From the NCBI GenBank assembly GCA_965237995.1, contig CBDEGO010000002.1, forward strand, positions 124,001 to 188,000: a stretch of 64,000 nt of DNA, written 5' to 3'. The DNA is from JAAELZ01 sp965237995. Its GTDB lineage: Bacteria; Pseudomonadota; Gammaproteobacteria; Arenicellales; Poriferihabitantaceae. Both the position numbers and the translations under genes were made by a program. Every line of letters begins with the position of its first letter. Within the stretch, counting starts at the first letter, position 1. Below, in pieces: positions 37,406 through 46,757 of the stretch. The notes below the pieces were generated by a model, which did not search any database, was not told where the DNA came from, and saw only the letters and a program-made list of their open reading frames with translations.

Positions 37406-37679
37406 AAATATAGACAAGATCAAACTCGAAAGACTATTTTCGCATTTGTGTGATCAGTTGATGAGTCGCAAAAGTCATACTAAATTTGCTTAAGGTTTAT
37501 TCACTATGATTCAATGGTTATATCAACGAAACGGGCCGCCTCTTAATAATATTAAGATTGCTATCAGTTAATATGTGCCACGGATAATACTTGGATTTGG
37601 TATACTAAGCATGGTGGCAACTAAGATTGCACTTCAAACTTAGTGTAGCTCATTAAATAAACCTCAAATTTAGGAAATC

Positions 37680-38408
37680 ATGAAATTTCAAAAAAAATAC
37701 CTCATTGGATTACTTATAATTGTATTTAACACAAATGCAGCTACTGCAGCAAATGATGATATTCTAGACTTGGTTATTCCTGCGATAATATCAGCAAATA
37801 AAAATACTGAAGAGGCTCTAAATAAACTTAAATTACTTAATGGAAGATGGCGATTTTCATACTCTTTTGAAGATTTCAATTTTGAAGAGTACTATAGGTT
37901 TTCAGGAGACACTGCTAGAGCATCTACTATCGAATCAGGCCTATTTATTATGGATGGAGGCGGGAGTCTTTCTCCAGGTTTTACTTCCGAATGGTGTGAC
38001 GGTGGATTTATAGCATCATACAACATAGACTTTTCAAACTATATAGTGTTATGTAATTGGGGTTATCCCAACTACAATACAGGGGACGTGTTTGGTTTTA
38101 CAATGGTAAACGGAAATGTCTTTACATTTTTACAAGCTACTTTTAATCCTTCCACAGGAGAATTGTCTTCTGGTTTTGACGGATCAGGGACAGCAACAAA
38201 AATTTCAAATAATTTTCGCCTTAAAGCAAAGGGAAAAACGAATAACTTACTTGCTCGGAACAAAGTAAGTGCAGCGGAGTTGATTGCCGAGCAACGGTAT
38301 CAGGCATTCTTGTCAGCTAAAAGTACTCAGAAGCGTATAAACCATAAGATCGACAACTCAACAAAGAAGTTGATAAAATTCCTTAATGAAGAGATGAAGA
38401 AAAAATAG
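37680..38408 (+). CDS. Hypothetical exported protein
   Basis: A 242-residue protein with a signal peptide (residues 1-24, ending near TAATAAN). The mature part has aromatic, glycine-rich beta-type sequence (FSGDTARASTIESGLFIMDG) and a charged C-terminal helix ending in a lysine run. It is AT-rich compared with its neighbours. I recognise no family. It stands alone, with 274 bp of gene-free DNA in front, and may be an acquired periplasmic or surface protein. Confidence 0.65.
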   Translation: MKFQKKYLIGLLIIVFNTNAATAANDDILDLVIPAIISANKNTEEALNKLKLLNGRWRFSYSFEDFNFEEYYRFSGDTARASTIESGLFIMDGGGSLSPGFTSEWCDGGFIASYNIDFSNYIVLCNWGYPNYNTGDVFGFTMVNGNVFTFLQATFNPSTGELSSGFDGSGTATKISNNFRLKAKGKTNNLLARNKVSAAELIAEQRYQAFLSAKSTQKRINHKIDNSTKKLIKFLNEEMKKK

Positions 38409-38473
38409 ACCATCATTTTAAATTACTGAGCATTCTTAATATACTCATATTAAAATAACACTTCGTAGACACT

Positions 38474-38671
38474 ATGGCAGTCCGAGGTCAAAAACAATAC
38501 CGGTCTAGTAAAACAAATCGCATCATCGACGAAGAAGAAAAGTATTTGATGGTAATGCTATTTCAATATCAAAAAGTCACCATTGATAAGTTGGCACAGC
38601 GCTTCGGGTTAAACGTGACTCAAGTAAAAGATATACTAGGACGGCGTGTTACCGGCGGCGTTTGCGGTTAG
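38474..38671 (+). CDS. Small helix-turn-helix protein, possibly a fragment
   Basis: A 65-residue basic protein. Residues 25-55 (LMVMLFQYQKVTIDKLAQRFGLNVTQVKDIL) read like a DNA-binding helix-turn-helix similar to sigma or MarR-type recognition helices. The first 20 residues are rich in Lys, Arg and Gln. It could be a small regulator or the N-terminal remnant of a larger one, since the end (GRRVTGGVCG) looks arbitrary. Function unknown. Confidence 0.45.
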   Translation: MAVRGQKQYRSSKTNRIIDEEEKYLMVMLFQYQKVTIDKLAQRFGLNVTQVKDILGRRVTGGVCG

Positions 38672-38710
38672 ACCGTTTAAGCCATTAAACTTCTCTGTAA
38701 CTAACTGCGC

Positions 38711-39502
38711 TTGTCGATAGAACAATTCTACCAACAAAGTTGGTTTCTGTTCGATCACGACCCAGCGATACAGCAATGGACCACGCACACCCTGCCCATC
38801 GCGCGTGAACAAGTCACTGCAAAACAACACGCTGACTGGTTAAGACATAATGGCACTTGGTTTGTCGGTGTCAACGCTTTACCGAATGACCCTCTTGGTA
38901 AAGTTGGTCAGTCAGAAAAACTAAGTGGTGTAGCTGCTGAATTTATAAAACAGCTTTTCAACATAAAGCAATTGCGCTTAGATAAAGGGCAAATCTCTGT
39001 ATGCTACCCCGGCTATCCGCAAGCTTCCGCTATCGACTCTAAGCAAGCGCACCTATATCGCAAAAGAAAAGATTCTGCGCATGTTGATGGCCTTCGACGT
39101 GACTACGAAACCAACAAACGTTACTTAAAAGAAGCACATAGCTATGTGTTGGGCATCCCGCTAGTAGATTACAGTGCTGATGCCTCGCCCTTGGTTGTTT
39201 GGGAAGGTTCACATGAAATCATACGCCGTGCTTTCACCGAACTGTTTGACGGTTTAAACCCGGAACAATGGGGTGAAGTGGATGTAACCGAGATATATCG
39301 TCATGCGCGACAAGAAGTATTTGACACCTGTAAACGAGTTGCCGTGCCTGCCAAACTGGGCGAAGCGTTTATAGTGCATCGCTTGGCAGTGCATGGAATT
39401 GCCCCATGGGGAGAAACTGCTTGGTCTGGAAAAGATGGTAGGATGATTTGTTATTTTCGACCTGAGTTTGAGAAATTTACAGATTGGTTGTATGCGCAAT
39501 AA
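38711..39502 (+). CDS. Phytanoyl-CoA dioxygenase-like Fe(II)/2-oxoglutarate oxygenase
   Basis: A 263-residue protein that most likely starts at TTG (38711). The H-x-D iron motif occurs in SAHVDGLRRDYE (about residues 121-131), and the distal His plus Arg may be in RLAVHGIAPWG with ICYFRPEF near the C terminus. Between them, PLVVWEGSHEIIRRAF is the standard strand-turn of this oxygenase fold. The substrate is unknown. It stands alone between the small HTH gene and a convergent kinase. Confidence 0.7.
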   Translation: MSIEQFYQQSWFLFDHDPAIQQWTTHTLPIAREQVTAKQHADWLRHNGTWFVGVNALPNDPLGKVGQSEKLSGVAAEFIKQLFNIKQLRLDKGQISVCYPGYPQASAIDSKQAHLYRKRKDSAHVDGLRRDYETNKRYLKEAHSYVLGIPLVDYSADASPLVVWEGSHEIIRRAFTELFDGLNPEQWGEVDVTEIYRHARQEVFDTCKRVAVPAKLGEAFIVHRLAVHGIAPWGETAWSGKDGRMICYFRPEFEKFTDWLYAQ

Positions 39503-39686
39503 ATGCGCATTTAACTAATTAGGGACTATATTTAACCACGAAACTTATATCTAGAAGCAATCACATCAATCAACTAAACCGTTCAGTTTTTCCTTAACCA
39601 CAGCTAACCACTTTTAAAAGCGCGTAATGAAAGTTATTTTCACAGGAAGACCATGTGCGTGCTGAGTTTGAAACAGCTGCGCAATC

Positions 39687-41567
39687 CTACTGCTTCCGAC
39701 GATCAAGTTGCGTAATAATTGCTTTAGCAAGTTGATCGATCTGGAAAGGCTTGTTGAGAAGCACACTATCTGACATGGCTTTCGTGTTGGCATCATATAC
39801 GTCAGCTGGATAACCTGACATAAAAACTACTGCAAAATTGGCGCCACCTGCGATGGCTTCCTTCACAAATTCAGGGCCATTCACACCCCCTGTTAGCACA
39901 ACATCACACAAGACCAAATCAATGGAATTGTCATTAGATAGCAACTTTTGAGCTGCGACGGCATTTTCTGCAACGAGGATATTGTAATTAATAGCCTCCA
40001 ACATTCTTCGAGCCATTTTACGGACATTTGGATCATCTTCAACAACTAGAACTGTTTCATTATTTCCATGCGGAATACCTTTTCGCGCTACAATCTCATT
40101 CGCTAAGGGTTTCTCAGTTGACCTGGGTAAATAAAGATTGACCGTAGTGCCAACGTTCTTTTCGCTGTGAATTTCCAAATGACCATCAGATTGCTTAGAA
40201 AACCCATAGATCATCGACAACCCTAACCCGCTACCTCTGCCAACCTCTTTAGTAGTAAAAAACGGATCGACAGCATGAGATAATTCATCTTCGGTCATTC
40301 CAATTCCATTGTCGGAGATTGACAACACTACATATTCACCCGCAACGACATCAAGGTTACCTGCTGCATAGGTTTCATCTAACACAATATTTTTACACTG
40401 AATTGATAGTAAGCCGCCTTCAGGCATCGCATCACGTGCATTGATGGCTATATTCAAAAGCGCATTTTCTACCTGATTTGGATCCGCATACGCTCGCCAC
40501 AGAGCAGGTTCAGTTTCGTATTTAATGGCGATCGTTTCACCTAGTGTTCGAATCAACAGCTCCGACATTTTACCAACGGTTCTGGCAATATCAATTGTGC
40601 ACGCTGCCAAGGGCTGTTTGCGCGAAAATGCCAGTAACATCCGCGTTAAAGACGCGCCATTGCCTGTCGCCTCAAGCACCGCATGTAGCAATTTTTCATC
40701 GGTTGCTCCCTCGGCCATATACAATTCTGTATTGCCTTGGATCACCATAAGTAAATTATTAAAATCATGAGCAATTCCACCCGTCAACTGACCGACCGCT
40801 TCGAGTTTTTGCGCTTGACGTAGCTTTTCTTCAGTATTCTGTATTTTGATAAGATCTGCACTTTTTTCCATAAAAGAATTTTGCAGTTTTCGAGTTAGCG
40901 GCCAAACAAAACCCATACCCGTTCCACCCACAATAAGAGTAAAAAGCGCCACAAAATAGATAATATTGTTCTGATAAACATCATTCTTATGCAACGGTAA
41001 CGACACTTGTCTAGCCCCGCGAAGGTCACCAAGCTCCCAAACTCTCTCAAAGCCGAACTCTGGGCGATTGTGGCATTCTATGCAGGATTCTGTCATGGTA
41101 ACTGGTACTGCGTAACGGATCACATCTTCGCCATTGACCCGATCAAACCCTACACGACCCTTCGTTTGGCCTGCGGCAAACGCATCCAGCGTCAAGTTTT
41201 CAAACGAATCAAGCTTTCGACTCGCCGCCCAAGGAAAGGGATAACGACTATATAAGTTGAAATTCAGCCTCGGGTCTACACGCTCTAGCTCACGGCCCAA
41301 TTCCATTGCAACCGTGCCAGGGTGGGGTAAACGATCTACGTGCCGTTTGTAGTGAGAGTCAAACACCACGCCAGCGGCTTCGGCACGCGGAGTAATTTCT
41401 GTGGAATAATATTTGTGAACAGTGCTCAACGCCTCCATGTAAGTTTTGGCGATTTCCATTGAATTTTCCCGACTTGTTTCGCTTAAATAGTGGGACAAGG
41501 TGCCAAAAAATATGACGATCACCAGCACAATATAGGAAAATACAATCAGCGGGATGTACTTGATCAT
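39687..41567 (-). CDS. Hybrid histidine kinase with DUF3365/Tll0287-type heme sensor
   Basis: A 626-residue inner-membrane sensor. Residues 5-22 form the first membrane helix; 25-195 are a periplasmic DUF3365-like domain with a c-type heme motif CIECH at 162-166; 203-222 is the second helix. The kinase core has AHDFNN with the phospho-His near 266, an ATPase domain (DNGIGMTEDEL, GSGLGLSMIYG) and a C-terminal receiver from about residue 500 (VVEDDPNVRKMAR, LVLCDVVL, VFMSG). The heme site suggests sensing of redox, oxygen or NO. No cognate output regulator is adjacent. Confidence 0.9.
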   Translation of the reverse strand: MIKYIPLIVFSYIVLVIVIFFGTLSHYLSETSRENSMEIAKTYMEALSTVHKYYSTEITPRAEAAGVVFDSHYKRHVDRLPHPGTVAMELGRELERVDPRLNFNLYSRYPFPWAASRKLDSFENLTLDAFAAGQTKGRVGFDRVNGEDVIRYAVPVTMTESCIECHNRPEFGFERVWELGDLRGARQVSLPLHKNDVYQNNIIYFVALFTLIVGGTGMGFVWPLTRKLQNSFMEKSADLIKIQNTEEKLRQAQKLEAVGQLTGGIAHDFNNLLMVIQGNTELYMAEGATDEKLLHAVLEATGNGASLTRMLLAFSRKQPLAACTIDIARTVGKMSELLIRTLGETIAIKYETEPALWRAYADPNQVENALLNIAINARDAMPEGGLLSIQCKNIVLDETYAAGNLDVVAGEYVVLSISDNGIGMTEDELSHAVDPFFTTKEVGRGSGLGLSMIYGFSKQSDGHLEIHSEKNVGTTVNLYLPRSTEKPLANEIVARKGIPHGNNETVLVVEDDPNVRKMARRMLEAINYNILVAENAVAAQKLLSNDNSIDLVLCDVVLTGGVNGPEFVKEAIAGGANFAVVFMSGYPADVYDANTKAMSDSVLLNKPFQIDQLAKAIITQLDRRKQ

Positions 41568-42134
41568 AGGTTATTGGGTACCGTTAACTGGAATATTTAG
41601 TTAGGCTTTGGTGATGCATTATCTCGCTTATAAATCACGCGCACCATAATACCTAACTAAACGATGATAAAAGGGCTGTTTCAGTTAACTAACCCTGTTC
41701 TGTTTCAATCCACTACTTCGATTGTACTAGCGGATATTTTAGGTCTCTACTGTTAAATCTTTCAGTCACGCTGCTTCTAAAAAAGATGAAACATTTCCCT
41801 GAAACACTGCAAAGCTCACGCAAAATAAGGCTATGTTTGATTCCGAAATCTCCTACCTATCCATCTGTTTTAGCGAGTACAAGCGGCGAAAATAGCCACT
41901 TACCACCACTTTACTTACCCCATCAAGTGAAGCTGTAGTTTTTACTGCTATTCCATCAATAAACGCTCAACAAGTGCTTTTGTTGATACTTACTTCATCA
42001 ACCTTCTTCTAATTATCTTTATCACTAGATGCTTTTACTCTTCTTGGGCAAGTCACACCTGTTAAAAGCTAGCTGACGACAGCCGGCAGGCATTGTTATA
42101 ACACCGGCCGACTTCTTACTACAAAGTCAATCGA
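41568..42134 (-). other. 567-bp gene-free interval with an inverted repeat
   Basis: No credible coding frame on either strand. A 10-bp perfect inverted repeat, TTTAGTTAGG at 41596-41605 and CCTAACTAAA at 41652-41661, sits just upstream of the kinase start. A weaker GC stem (CAGCCGG/CCGGCCG, 42080-42110) lies after the synthetase gene and might be its terminator, although the T-run is displaced. The stretch probably holds the kinase promoter and the end of the nitrogen operon. Confidence 0.4.
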
Positions 42135-43442
42135 CTACACGTCTAAGGTATTGTCTCTCTCCCATTGAGTAAAGTGCGAACAAAAAGAATTCCACTCTTG
42201 CGTACGCATTTTTATATAAGCTTTTGAAAACTCGTCACCAAGCGCTGCCTGCAGCCCTTTGTCTTTTTCAAATGTGCGAATAGCGTCGAGTAAGTTAAGC
42301 GGTAACTTAGGCGCGCCTTTTACTTTGTGGCCTTCTTTGTACATGTCAATGTCGTAACGCTTACCAGGGTCTAGTTCGTTACGAACACCGTCTAAACCGG
42401 CCGCAATAATAACGGCTTGCAACAAGTATGGATTAGCCGCGCCATCAGCTAAACGAAACTCAAAACGACCTGGTGCTGGTACACGAACCATATGAGTACG
42501 GTTATTGCCTGTCCACGTTACCGTATTTGGCGCCCAGGTTGCTCCAGACATGGTACGCGGTGCATTAATACGCTTGTAGGAATTAACAGTTGGATTAGTA
42601 ATTGCAGCAAGTGCAGAGGCATGCTTCATAATACCGCCTAAGAAGTGGCGGCCTTTGTCCGCCATGCCTAATTCTTTCGAATCATCCGCAAATAAATTGG
42701 TTTTACCTGCCATATCCCATACGGATACGTGAGCATGACAACCGTTTCCGGTTAAGCCTTCGATTGGTTTAGGCATAAACGTGGCGCGCAAACCATTGTT
42801 TTCGGCAACCGTTTTGGTCATAAACTTAAAGAACGAGTGCTTATCGGCCGTCGCCATCACATCGTCGTACTCCCAATTCATCTCGAACTGACCGTTGGCA
42901 TCTTCATGATCATTTTGGTATGGATTCCAACCTAGATGCAGCATGTGATCGCAAATTTCTGTGATCACATCATAACGACGCATTACAGCCTGTTGGTCAT
43001 AACAAGGCTTTTCAGCAATATCGAAATGGTCAGCTATTTTGTCGCCCTCAGGGGTTAACAAAAAGAATTCAGCTTCTACTCCCGTTTTAACTCGCAAGCC
43101 CATGTCAGCGGCTTCATCAACCAATTTTTGCAACACATTACGCGGCGCTTGCTCGACTGGATTGTCTTCCATTACGCAATTGCTTGCCAGCCACGCCACT
43201 TCGGGTTTCCATGGCAGTTGGATAACCGAGGCTGGATCTGGCACTGCTAGCATATCGGGGTGCGCTGGGGTTAAGTCTAGCCATGTGGCGAAACCAGCAA
43301 ACCCCGCTCCATTTTGCTGCATTTCTGCAATGGCGGGCGCTGGAACCAATTTGGCACGTTGCCCACCAAATAAGTCGGTGAAGGTCACCATGAAATACTT
43401 TATGCCTTTGTCTTTTGCATACTTTGCTAAATCTAATGCCAT
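42135..43442 (-). CDS. GlnT-type glutamine synthetase / gamma-glutamylmethylamide synthetase
   Basis: A 435-residue enzyme of the type III GlnT/GmaS group, shorter than GlnA. Substrate loops are GVEAEFFLLTPEGDK (about 121-135), NDHEDANGQFEMNW (about 178-191), GNGCHAHVSVWD and GRFEFRLADGAANPYLL. Members either amidate glutamate with ammonia or ligate methylamine to it. The linked N-methylglutamate synthase-like genes favour gamma-glutamylmethylamide synthesis, but both names are used for close homologues. It is the last gene of the nitrogen block. Confidence 0.85.
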   Translation of the reverse strand: MALDLAKYAKDKGIKYFMVTFTDLFGGQRAKLVPAPAIAEMQQNGAGFAGFATWLDLTPAHPDMLAVPDPASVIQLPWKPEVAWLASNCVMEDNPVEQAPRNVLQKLVDEAADMGLRVKTGVEAEFFLLTPEGDKIADHFDIAEKPCYDQQAVMRRYDVITEICDHMLHLGWNPYQNDHEDANGQFEMNWEYDDVMATADKHSFFKFMTKTVAENNGLRATFMPKPIEGLTGNGCHAHVSVWDMAGKTNLFADDSKELGMADKGRHFLGGIMKHASALAAITNPTVNSYKRINAPRTMSGATWAPNTVTWTGNNRTHMVRVPAPGRFEFRLADGAANPYLLQAVIIAAGLDGVRNELDPGKRYDIDMYKEGHKVKGAPKLPLNLLDAIRTFEKDKGLQAALGDEFSKAYIKMRTQEWNSFCSHFTQWERDNTLDV

Positions 43443-43492
43443 GATCTTCTCTCTGTATTTTTATGTATATATTATGCCAATAAGCGGTTTAA

Positions 43493-44824
43493 CTAAACCC
43501 CACCCTTACCTGGAACCCAACTGGTGCCTGCTAGTGGCACGCCCGACATAGCGGCCGCTTCCACGGTTAAAGCACATAAGTCTTCTGGCTCTAGATTTAG
43601 CACGTGGCTTTTACCGCAAGCTCGTGCAATAGTCTGTGCTTCAAGTGTCATTACTTTCAAGTAGTTCGATAAGCGACGACCACCTAATACGGGGTCAAAT
43701 CGCTTCATTAAATCAGGGTCTTGAGTCGTAATACCCGCAGGGTCTTGACCTTCGTGCCAATCATCATAGGCCCCCGCTGTTGAGCCTAGCGCATTATATT
43801 CCGCTTCCCACTTGGGGTCGTTATCGCCTATGGCAATAAGAGCGCCCGTTCCGATAGAAACAGCATCGGCACCTAATGCTAATGCTTTACCTACATCCGC
43901 GCCGTTACGGATTCCGCCCGAGACAATCAACTGAACTTCACGATGCATACCTAAGTCTTGCAAGGCTTGAACTGCTGGACGAATGCAAGCCAACGTAGGC
44001 TGCCCGACGTGTTCAATAAACACTTCTTGTGTCGCCGCCGTACCGCCTTGCATACCATCTAGCACGACGACATCAGCACCCGCTTTAATCGCCAGTGCGG
44101 TGTCATAATAAGGCCTTGCTCCCCCTACTTTTATATAGATGGGCTTTTCCCAATTAGTGATCTCACGCAGTTCTAGAATTTTAATTTCCAAATCATCGGG
44201 GCCGGTCCAATCAGGATGGCGACAAGCAGAACGCTGGTCAATACCTTTAGGTAGGTTACGCATATGCGCTACGCGGTCAGAAATCTTCTGGCCTAGCAAC
44301 ATACCACCTCCGCCTGGTTTAGCGCCTTGGCCTACCACCACTTCAATAGCATCTGCTCGACGCAAATCATCCGGGTTCATCCCATAGCGTGAAGGTAAGT
44401 ATTGATACACAAGCTTTGATGAATGACCGCGCTCTTCTTCCGTCATGCCGCCATCACCCGTCGTGGTAGACGTACCTGCAGCGGTTGCGCCGCGACCTAA
44501 TGCCTCTTTTGCTCCACCAGACAATGAGCCAAAGCTCATACCGGCAATGGTAATTGGGATATCCAATTCAATCGGCTTTTTCGCATAACGCGTGCCCAGC
44601 ACCACCTTGGTTTCACATTTTTCACGATAGCCTTCCAGCGGATAACGTGACATAGACGCGCCCAAGAAGGTTAAATCATCAAAATGAGGAACACGGCGTT
44701 TACTGCCACCACCACGGATATCGTAAATTCCGGTTGCTGCAGCGCGGCGAATTTCAGAATTAGTGTATTCGTTGAAGGTCCAAGCCTGCCTTGGGGTTGT
44801 ATTTGATTTTTCAGTCATACTCAT
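43493..44824 (-). CDS. Glutamate synthase-like large subunit (MgsC/GlxD type)
   Basis: A 443-residue FMN/iron-sulfur protein corresponding to the central domain of glutamate synthase. Landmarks are ITIAGMSFGSLSGGAKEALGRGA, SRYGMNPDDLRRADAIEV, GQGAKPGGGGMLLG, VVLDGMQGGTAATQEVF and a C-terminal TLEAQTIARACG with nearby Cys. The ATG at 44824 lies eight bases after the previous stop. In N-methylglutamate synthase this subunit reduces and transfers the glutamyl product to 2-oxoglutarate. Confidence 0.88.
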   Translation of the reverse strand: MSMTEKSNTTPRQAWTFNEYTNSEIRRAAATGIYDIRGGGSKRRVPHFDDLTFLGASMSRYPLEGYREKCETKVVLGTRYAKKPIELDIPITIAGMSFGSLSGGAKEALGRGATAAGTSTTTGDGGMTEEERGHSSKLVYQYLPSRYGMNPDDLRRADAIEVVVGQGAKPGGGGMLLGQKISDRVAHMRNLPKGIDQRSACRHPDWTGPDDLEIKILELREITNWEKPIYIKVGGARPYYDTALAIKAGADVVVLDGMQGGTAATQEVFIEHVGQPTLACIRPAVQALQDLGMHREVQLIVSGGIRNGADVGKALALGADAVSIGTGALIAIGDNDPKWEAEYNALGSTAGAYDDWHEGQDPAGITTQDPDLMKRFDPVLGGRRLSNYLKVMTLEAQTIARACGKSHVLNLEPEDLCALTVEAAAMSGVPLAGTSWVPGKGGV

Positions 44825-44831
44825 GATTTTT

Positions 44832-45509
44832 CTAGTACGCGCCAGCGTTATCAATATTAAAATTGTACAAAGTTCTTGCTGAACCGTACCGCGTAAATTC
44901 TTCTGGTTTCGCGTCTGCTCCGCTCCGTTCGAGTAAGTCGGTTAACGTCGCGATGTGTTCAGGTCGCATCTCCTTTTCAATGCAATCAGCCCCTAGGCTT
45001 TTTACTTCGCCGCGTACATACAAACCCGCTTCGTAGCAAGAATCACCTAAGGCATCTCCTGCGTCGCCTAACACCACCAAATTGCCTGATTGCGCCATGA
45101 ACGCTGACATGTGGCCGATATTACCGTGCACAACAATATCTACTCCTTTCATAGAGATACCGCAGCGCGAAGAAGCGTTACCTTTGATAACCAACAAGCC
45201 GCCATGAGCCGTTGCACCGGCATATTGACTAGCATTGCCTTCCACAATCACTGAACCTGACATCATGTTTTCAGCAACGCCTGGGCCGACCGAACCGGTA
45301 ACGCGAACCGTTGCTTCTTGGTTCATCCCACCACAGTAATAACCCGTTGAGCCGTCGATAGTGACGTCTATATCACTGTTTAGTCCTACCGCTAAAGCAT
45401 GGCTGCCTTTGGAGTTGATTACTTCAAATGGCCCTGCATTCGAGGCAGCCTGTTGCAAAGTTGTATTGAGTTCACGTAAATCTTGTTGCTCTAAATTAAT
45501 TGTGTGCAT
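44832..45509 (-). CDS. Glutamate synthase C-terminal domain-like subunit (MgsB/GlxC type)
   Basis: A 225-residue right-handed beta-helix protein equivalent to the GltB GXGXG domain, seen as repeated glycine-rich turns (YYCGGMNQEATVRVTGSVG, MMSGSVIVEGNASQYAG, ISMKGVDIVVHGNIGHMSAF). The chosen ATG at 45509 overlaps the upstream stop by fourteen bases. In the three-subunit N-methylglutamate synthase this is the structural subunit between glutaminase-like and synthase-like parts. Confidence 0.88.
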   Translation of the reverse strand: MHTINLEQQDLRELNTTLQQAASNAGPFEVINSKGSHALAVGLNSDIDVTIDGSTGYYCGGMNQEATVRVTGSVGPGVAENMMSGSVIVEGNASQYAGATAHGGLLVIKGNASSRCGISMKGVDIVVHGNIGHMSAFMAQSGNLVVLGDAGDALGDSCYEAGLYVRGEVKSLGADCIEKEMRPEHIATLTDLLERSGADAKPEEFTRYGSARTLYNFNIDNAGAY

Positions 45510-46407
45510 CTTGTGTGCTCCAAAAATAAACGGTCGCAGGCTCAGGCTCCCAAACTTTGGCCGATTCAATGCCTGGCAAATTAACTAAAGCACGATACTC
45601 AGACCCAAATGCAACATATTGATCCGTTTCTGCTAATACTGCTGGCTTACACGCAATCGGGTCACGTACTACGCCGAACCCATCTTTGGTGCCAACCACA
45701 AATGTATAAAAGCCATCTAAATCATCAAGCCCTGCTTCCAGGGCTTCGCCTAAATCACTGCCTTGTTGCATTTTGTGGCTTAAATAAGCAGCAGCCACTT
45801 CTGTGTCGTTTTCGGTTTCAAATGTCATCCCTTCGCGTACTAAACCGCGTCGCAAACTATTGTGGTTAGACATAGAACCATTGTGCACTAAGCATTGATC
45901 TGAACCCGTAGAGAACGGATGTGCACCCAAGGTGGTCACAGCCGATTCAGTCGCCATCCGGGTGTGGCCAATACCGTGGCTTCCCGTCATTGCTTCTAAG
46001 TTAAAGCGCGCTGCCACCTCTTCTGGCAAGCCCACTTCTTTATATATTTCTATCGTATCGCCAGCGCTCATTACCCGAATATTAGGGCGCAATTCACTTA
46101 ATGCTGCTCGCGCATCGGCAAGTTGATCACGTGGTAAGTCAATCACTGCATGAGTGTCTATAACGCTGACTGAGACATTCGCCCCGAGTTTCTGTTGCAA
46201 TTCACCTTGCAACCCCTCGAAGTCAGCCTGGCCTGCATCTGACTGCACTGTCAGCTTTGATGTGCCTTCATCTTCAGCGCCGTATATAGCAATGCCCGCA
46301 CTATCTGGGCCACGGTCTGTCATCGTAACCAGCATCTCTGAAAGCATTTGCCCCAGCTGCGGTTCCAACGACTTATCTTTTAAGAATAATCCAACGATTC
46401 CACACAT
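45496..46407 (-). CDS. Class II glutamine amidotransferase-like subunit (MgsA/GlxB type)
   Basis: A 303-residue Ntn-hydrolase. It begins MCGIVGLFLKD, with Cys2 as the N-terminal nucleophile, then MTDRGPDSAGIAIYG, GSHGIGHTRMATES and HNGSMSNHNSLRR, the standard amidotransferase contacts. In N-methylglutamate synthase it would hydrolyse the gamma-glutamyl amide. It is the first of the three coupled synthase genes, which split a GltB-like protein into separate subunits. Confidence 0.88.
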   Translation of the reverse strand: MCGIVGLFLKDKSLEPQLGQMLSEMLVTMTDRGPDSAGIAIYGAEDEGTSKLTVQSDAGQADFEGLQGELQQKLGANVSVSVIDTHAVIDLPRDQLADARAALSELRPNIRVMSAGDTIEIYKEVGLPEEVAARFNLEAMTGSHGIGHTRMATESAVTTLGAHPFSTGSDQCLVHNGSMSNHNSLRRGLVREGMTFETENDTEVAAAYLSHKMQQGSDLGEALEAGLDDLDGFYTFVVGTKDGFGVVRDPIACKPAVLAETDQYVAFGSEYRALVNLPGIESAKVWEPEPATVYFWSTQDAHN

Positions 46408-46525
46408 TAGTTACCACTCCTCTCTTGTTTTGTAGCGACGAATAATTCGTCGAATTAGTAATATTGGAGCTACTTATCACTGCGAGCAGCGATAAGCAGC
46501 CACCAATTAGACATAGATAGTTACA

Positions 46526-46741
46526 TCAATATCTATCTATTGCGCTAGCGGCCTTCGATTTATCGAAAGCTTTACGCTGACTTTCCAATTCAGCTGATTC
46601 ACGCGATGATTGAACAACGTGCCAACCTAACCAAAAGGCCACACCGACAATCACCATCAGCACTTCTGCGCCCTGAAAAGGGTACACCGCACCGACGTTA
46701 GCTAAATCAACAGCCCAACTTTCATAACCTATTGTAGACAT
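46526..46741 (-). CDS. Small membrane protein linked to the ammonium transporter
   Basis: A 71-residue protein with a central membrane helix (EVLMVIVGVAFWLGWHVVQ, about residues 26-44) and a charged amphipathic tail (SRESAELESQRKAFDKSK). It lies 16 bp after amt and before the amidotransferase gene on the same strand. I know no function. Its constant spacing and coding-like composition suggest a real gene, perhaps a subunit or regulator of the transporter. Confidence 0.65.
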   Translation of the reverse strand: MSTIGYESWAVDLANVGAVYPFQGAEVLMVIVGVAFWLGWHVVQSSRESAELESQRKAFDKSKAASAIDRY

Positions 46742-46757
46742 AGTATCTTCCTCCGAA

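Noticed and set aside
41596..41661. Inverted repeat TTTAGTTAGG/CCTAACTAAA as an attC site
   Set aside because: The core-like heptamers are inside-out (GTTAGGC precedes ACCTAAC), opposite to attC, and no cassette gene is next to it.
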